DNA from: Spirochaetaceae bacterium
GTDB lineage: Bacteria > Spirochaetota > Spirochaetia > DSM-27196 > PWMO01
Length of the DNA: 58,896 nt
Assembly (NCBI GenBank): GCA_007693945.1
Contig: RECP01000098.1
Span: forward strand, 1 to 58,896
Reading direction: 5' to 3'
This document shows, piece by piece, positions 55,964 to 58,896 of the stretch. The notes under the pieces were generated by a model that was given only the letters and a program-made list of their open reading frames with translations, had not been told where the DNA came from and ran no database searches. The position numbers and the translations under genes are program-made. The number at the start of each line of letters is the position of its first letter. Position 1 is the first letter of the stretch.

Positions 55964-57646
55964 TCAGCTTTCGGCCGAAGCCGCCGCCGGAATCACCTCA
56001 GCCGACTCGTCCTCCCGGAACGATGACTCACCCGGGTTACGAGAGCTCCGCGAGGCACAGGCAGCGGCAATCAGGCCCGCGAAAAGCGGATGCGTTGCCA
56101 CCGGCTTGGACTGGAACTCGGGGTGAAACTGGACCCCGATCCCCCACGGATGCCCCCTCCATTCGACCGACTCCACCAGCGAATCGTCAGGAGTAACGGC
56201 GGTAACCAGTAACCCGGCATCGTGCAGCTGCTCGCGGAACTGGTTTGAGACTTCGTAGCGATGGCGGTGACGCTCGCGGATGATCTCGCGGCCGTAGAGT
56301 GAGCGGATGATCGAGTGCGGCAGCAACCGCGAATCGTTGGCTCCCAGGCGCATCGTGCCGCCGTAGTTCTTGATGTTGACCTGCTCCTCAAGCAGGCTTA
56401 CTACCGGATGCTCGGTCTCCGGGGCAAACTCGGTGCTGTCGGCGTCTTCAAAGCCCAGAACCGAGCGGGCATACTCAATAACCATCACCTGCATACCGAG
56501 GCAGATTCCCAGGTAGGGTACTGCACGCGTGCGTGCGTAACCGGCCGTCCGTACCATACCGTTGATGCCGCGGCTACCGAAGCCGCCCGGGACCAGAATA
56601 GCGTCGACACCCTGAAACACCTGATCCAGATCATCGGCTTTTTCGAGCTTCTCAGAGTCGATCTTGCGCAGTTGGATGCGAACGTTGTTGGCAATGCCCC
56701 CGTGAAACAGCGCTTCGTCAATTGACTTGTACGAATCGTTCAGTTCGATGTACTTTCCGACAACCGCCACGGTGACCAAGCGCCGGGAATCCCGCAGAAC
56801 CTCCACCACCCGCTGCCACTCGGTGAGGTCCGCCGGCGGAGCGTCCATCTGCAGCTTGCGCAGCGCGATCTCATCCAGCTTCTGCGCGTGAAACACCAGC
56901 GGAATCTCGTAAATGGTGGTCTGCACGTCGTAGGCCGAGATGACCGCGTCCATCTCCACGTTGGTGAACAGCGCGATCTTGCGCCGCAGCTCCTCATCCA
57001 GCGCTACCGGAGCCCGGCAGAGCAGAATATCGGGCTGGACACCGATCTCGCGCATCTCCTTGACCGAGTGCTGTGTCGGTTTGGTCTTCAGTTCACCGCC
57101 GGCGGTTTCGGGGACCAGAGTAAGGTGCACAAAGATGACGTTGTGATGACCGAGTTCGTGCACCATCTGCCGTGCGGCTTCCAGAAAAGGCACCGATTCG
57201 ATGTCTCCGACCGTCCCGCCGATCTCCACGATGGTTACATCAACGTCGGGCTGATCACCAACCATCGCGATACGCTGCTTGATGCGGTCGGTTATGTGGG
57301 GAATCACCTGTACGGTGCGTCCGAGGTAGCGCCCCTCGCGCTCGCGCCGGATCACCTCCTGGTAGATCTGGCCCGTAGTAATCGAGTTGGCGCGCGTCAG
57401 CGGGGACTGCGTATAGCGTGCGTAGTTGCCGAGATCCAGGTCGGTTTCGGCCCCGTCGTCGGTCACATAGACCTCGCCGTGCTGATAGGGACTCATAGTG
57501 CCGGCATCTACGTTGATATAGGGATCAATCTTGACCATCCGGACCGAGAGGCCGCGGCACTCCATGAGACTGCCTAACGACGCCGCCGCGATGCCCTTTC
57601 CCAGGCTCGAACAGACGCCGCCGGAAACAAATATGTACTTTCTCAT
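55964..57646 (-). CDS. pyrG: CTP synthase
   Basis: A 560-residue enzyme that aminates UTP to CTP. The synthetase domain starts MRKYIFVSGGVCSSLGKGIA with its P-loop, followed by IDPYINVDAGTMSPYQHGEVYV and TVGDIESVPFLEA. The class I glutamine amidotransferase domain has PYLGICLGMQVMVIEYAR with the nucleophilic cysteine and WGIGVQFHPEFQS with the catalytic His-Glu pair. The last 25 residues are a serine/glutamate-rich tail without known role. The ATG at 57646 is fixed by family alignment, yet no ribosome-binding site precedes it, and a promoter -10 ends eight bases upstream. It heads the lptC-lptA-lptB run. Confidence 0.97.
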   Translation of the reverse strand: MRKYIFVSGGVCSSLGKGIAAASLGSLMECRGLSVRMVKIDPYINVDAGTMSPYQHGEVYVTDDGAETDLDLGNYARYTQSPLTRANSITTGQIYQEVIRREREGRYLGRTVQVIPHITDRIKQRIAMVGDQPDVDVTIVEIGGTVGDIESVPFLEAARQMVHELGHHNVIFVHLTLVPETAGGELKTKPTQHSVKEMREIGVQPDILLCRAPVALDEELRRKIALFTNVEMDAVISAYDVQTTIYEIPLVFHAQKLDEIALRKLQMDAPPADLTEWQRVVEVLRDSRRLVTVAVVGKYIELNDSYKSIDEALFHGGIANNVRIQLRKIDSEKLEKADDLDQVFQGVDAILVPGGFGSRGINGMVRTAGYARTRAVPYLGICLGMQVMVIEYARSVLGFEDADSTEFAPETEHPVVSLLEEQVNIKNYGGTMRLGANDSRLLPHSIIRSLYGREIIRERHRHRYEVSNQFREQLHDAGLLVTAVTPDDSLVESVEWRGHPWGIGVQFHPEFQSKPVATHPLFAGLIAAACASRSSRNPGESSFREDESAEVIPAAASAES

Positions 57647-57654
57647 GGGGCTTA

Positions 57655-57684
57655 ATTATCCCTTTTGCGGGCCGAGTGTGTCAA
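57655..57684 (-). promoter_or_regulatory. Promoter of pyrG, predicted to give a leaderless mRNA
   Basis: On the minus strand TTGACA (57684-57679) and GATAAT (57660-57655) are 18 bases apart, close to consensus. The pyrG ATG begins eight bases after the -10, so transcription would start within a base or two of the start codon. Confidence 0.7.
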
Positions 57685-57771
57685 TCGCCGCAGGCAGGAA
57701 CCAGCACTTCAGGCAGAATTCGTACCGCAGCGGTTCCGTCAACGGTCTTGATCAGATATGATGGGCGGGTC

Positions 57772-58299
57772 ATGAGACCCGAGACGGATACATCGGATAT
57801 TGCCGGCCGTCAGCTCGAAGCGTTCAGCCCCGAGCATGTACAACGCGTGCTCGACGGTTTTGATCTCGGTCTGCGCGTGATGCATTTCGCGCAAACCACC
57901 TTCACCAGCGAGGACGCCGCGCGGGCCATCGGCTGTGAACTCGGTCAAATTGCCAAAAGCATGTGCCTGATGGTGAACGGTAAGCCGCTGCTAGTGGTGG
58001 CCTCCGGCGACCAGAAGCTGTCGGATGTCAAGCTGGCGCGGCGCTACGGCGTCGGCCGCAAGAAGGTCAAGATCGCCACCGCCGAGCAGTGCCTGCGGAT
58101 ATTCGGCTATCCTCCGGGCGGGGTTGCGCCGGTGGGCCATCGGACAGCCGGCGTCGAAATCCTGATCGATGAGACCCTCGGTCGCTGGCCGGAGATCCAC
58201 GCCGCGGCCGGCACTTCGTTCGACAACTTCTCGCTGACGTTTGAACAGTTGCAGCAGATCACCGGCGGTACGGTGGTGGACTGCGTACTGAATCGCTGA
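57772..58299 (+). CDS. YbaK/EbsC-type aminoacyl-tRNA deacylase
   Basis: A 175-residue YbaK-family protein. VMHFAQTTFTSEDAARAIGC, QIAKSMCLMVNGKPLLVVASG and KLARRYGVGRKKVKIATAE followed by GYPPGGVAPVGH match prolyl-tRNA editing and Cys-tRNA(Pro)/related trans-editing deacylases, with the conserved lysine in IAKSM. It likely hydrolyses a mischarged tRNA. The start at 57772 agrees with domain length; the frame is open earlier but reads into the pyrG promoter region. TATGAT lies nine bases before the ATG, alongside a GGGCGGG that could be a ribosome-binding site. It is divergent from pyrG and ends nine bases from the convergent next gene. Confidence 0.82.
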   Translation: MRPETDTSDIAGRQLEAFSPEHVQRVLDGFDLGLRVMHFAQTTFTSEDAARAIGCELGQIAKSMCLMVNGKPLLVVASGDQKLSDVKLARRYGVGRKKVKIATAEQCLRIFGYPPGGVAPVGHRTAGVEILIDETLGRWPEIHAAAGTSFDNFSLTFEQLQQITGGTVVDCVLNR

Positions 58300-58308
58300 T
58301 AGCGGTGG

Positions 58309-58770
58309 TCACGGCGCGGGAATCGGCAGCACCTCCTCATAGTCGCCGGTTGGTACCGCACCACGCACCTGCCATCCGGGGATAAGGCGTCGGTCGATGT
58401 AGACCGGAGTCGCGGCGCGGGCACACAGCGCTACGGCTTGCTTCGGCTGGAGCGCGAGCTGGAAAAGGCGTGATCCCTGCTGGTAGTGAATCTCGGCGCG
58501 GGGAACCACGTCATCGGCGTGCACCGGAGCCGCGGTGATGCGTGCGTACATCAAACGGAATCCGTGTGCCTGCAGGAACAGCCGCAACACGTCGCTGCCG
58601 TCCGCTGCATGGCCGTTAGCGTGCAGTATAGCTTCCCCGGCCTGATGCGGCTCGACCTCAAACGATAGTCTCGCCGTTCCGGCTTCCTCGGTCAGCAGTA
58701 GCCTCGACTGACCCGTGGCTTTATCAAACGAAACACCGGTGACTCCGAACCGGCTGTACGCGGGATTCAT
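58309..58770 (-). CDS. Bifunctional-nuclease (BFN/DUF151) domain protein
   Basis: A 153-residue protein starting MNPAYSRFGVTGVSFDKATG. The pattern VTGVSFDKATGQSRLLLTEE, then SFEVEPHQAGEAIL, DVLRLFLQAHGFRLMYARI and a final PKQAVALCARAATPVYIDRRLI follows the BFN domain (PF02577 family), where the PSDAIALA motif of most members is here PKQAVALC. BFN proteins are small, of poorly defined function, with nuclease activity shown for some. A TATACT hexamer lies ten bases before the ATG. It is convergent with the YbaK gene. The in-frame extension to 58848 runs through a repeat element and is not used. Confidence 0.65.
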   Translation of the reverse strand: MNPAYSRFGVTGVSFDKATGQSRLLLTEEAGTARLSFEVEPHQAGEAILHANGHAADGSDVLRLFLQAHGFRLMYARITAAPVHADDVVPRAEIHYQQGSRLFQLALQPKQAVALCARAATPVYIDRRLIPGWQVRGAVPTGDYEEVLPIPAP

Positions 58771-58819
58771 TCTGCAGTGAAGTATAGCACCGGTCGCCCA
58801 GAAATCCATTGTTGCAGCG

Positions 58820-58840
58820 ATTCTCGTTTTGGCCGTACGG
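58820..58840. repeat. 21-bp intergenic repeat, copy 2
   Basis: Matches 20 of 21 bases of the element at 15199-15219 (ATTCTCG in place of ATTCTCA, then the same TTTTGGCCGTACGG). It lies about 50 bases upstream of the BFN-domain gene start. The remaining right-edge sequence 58841-58896 holds no gene I can support. Confidence 0.6.
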
Positions 58841-58896
58841 TGCCGCACGCGCCGACGTTGTCCTTACCCCCAGGCGAGCGGCAGCCGTCGCCATAT

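Noticed and set aside
58864-58896. Possible C-terminal end of a minus-strand gene entering from the right edge
   Set aside because: Only ten codons before a TAA; nothing to identify, so no feature is claimed.

Overview
The window is a GC-rich, densely packed bacterial chromosome segment, most likely from a free-living, possibly salt-adapted member of the Spirochaetota (family Spirochaetaceae or a relative). The inference rests on three things: a phenylalanyl-tRNA synthetase of the archaeal/eukaryotic type (both subunits), which is characteristic of spirochaetes; a compact run rpoN-hpf-hprK-ptsH followed by sensor kinase/NtrC-type regulator, lexA and holA; and a biotin-dependent sodium-pumping decarboxylase together with a ProVWX-type osmolyte transporter. 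No phage genes, insertion sequences, CRISPR arrays or rRNA genes were seen. One tRNA gene, tRNA-Ala(CGC), is present.

Layout. 1-1.4 kb: the N-terminal part of a CPA-type cation/proton antiporter running off the left edge, then a decayed AbrB/Doc toxin-antitoxin pair. 1.5-8.6 kb: threonine aldolase with a foldable leader, an AlgF-AlgI-AlgJ polysaccharide O-acetylation cassette, and, divergent from it, two tandem secreted alpha/beta hydrolases. 8.6-26.1 kb: a metabolic island with two complete three-subunit xanthine-dehydrogenase-family hydroxylases flanking a MocA-type cofactor nucleotidyltransferase and a BtuCDF/FecBCD-type ABC importer. A NikR-like regulator lacking two nickel ligands sits downstream of the first hydroxylase, and the second hydroxylase lies directly behind a sodium-translocating decarboxylase operon. 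26.2-30.8 kb: a glycine-betaine-type ABC transporter, a divergent MarR regulator across the only clearly AT-rich intergenic region, and thrH. 30.9-37.5 kb: tRNA-Ala, pheS, pheT, an unrecognised gene, and a large cyclic-nucleotide-binding protein with a nucleoside-phosphorylase-like C-terminus. 37.6-43.7 kb: a small lipoprotein and a four-gene operon (LamG/FN3 exported protein, TPR protein, HDOD protein, metallo-beta-lactamase-fold hydrolase). 43.7-58.9 kb: uvrC, then minus-strand housekeeping genes holA-lexA-ntrC-ntrY-DUF4390-ptsH-hprK-hpf-rpoN and lptB-lptA-lptC-pyrG, then a YbaK-type deacylase and a bifunctional-nuclease-domain protein.

How the parts fit. The hydroxylases, MocA and importer are most simply read as one molybdenum-dependent catabolic unit, with the sodium-pumping decarboxylase conserving energy from a downstream acyl-CoA. 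The rpoN run places sigma-54, a sigma-54 activator with its kinase, HPr kinase/HPr and the SOS repressor in one likely transcription unit. Several genes have a -10-like hexamer only 5-10 bases before the start codon, suggesting a leaderless class of transcripts. The most unusual items are the cyclic-nucleotide/phosphorylase fusion, the altered NikR-like protein, the foldable ltaE leader, the pair of hydroxylase operons around a putative molybdate importer, and a 21-bp near-identical intergenic repeat.
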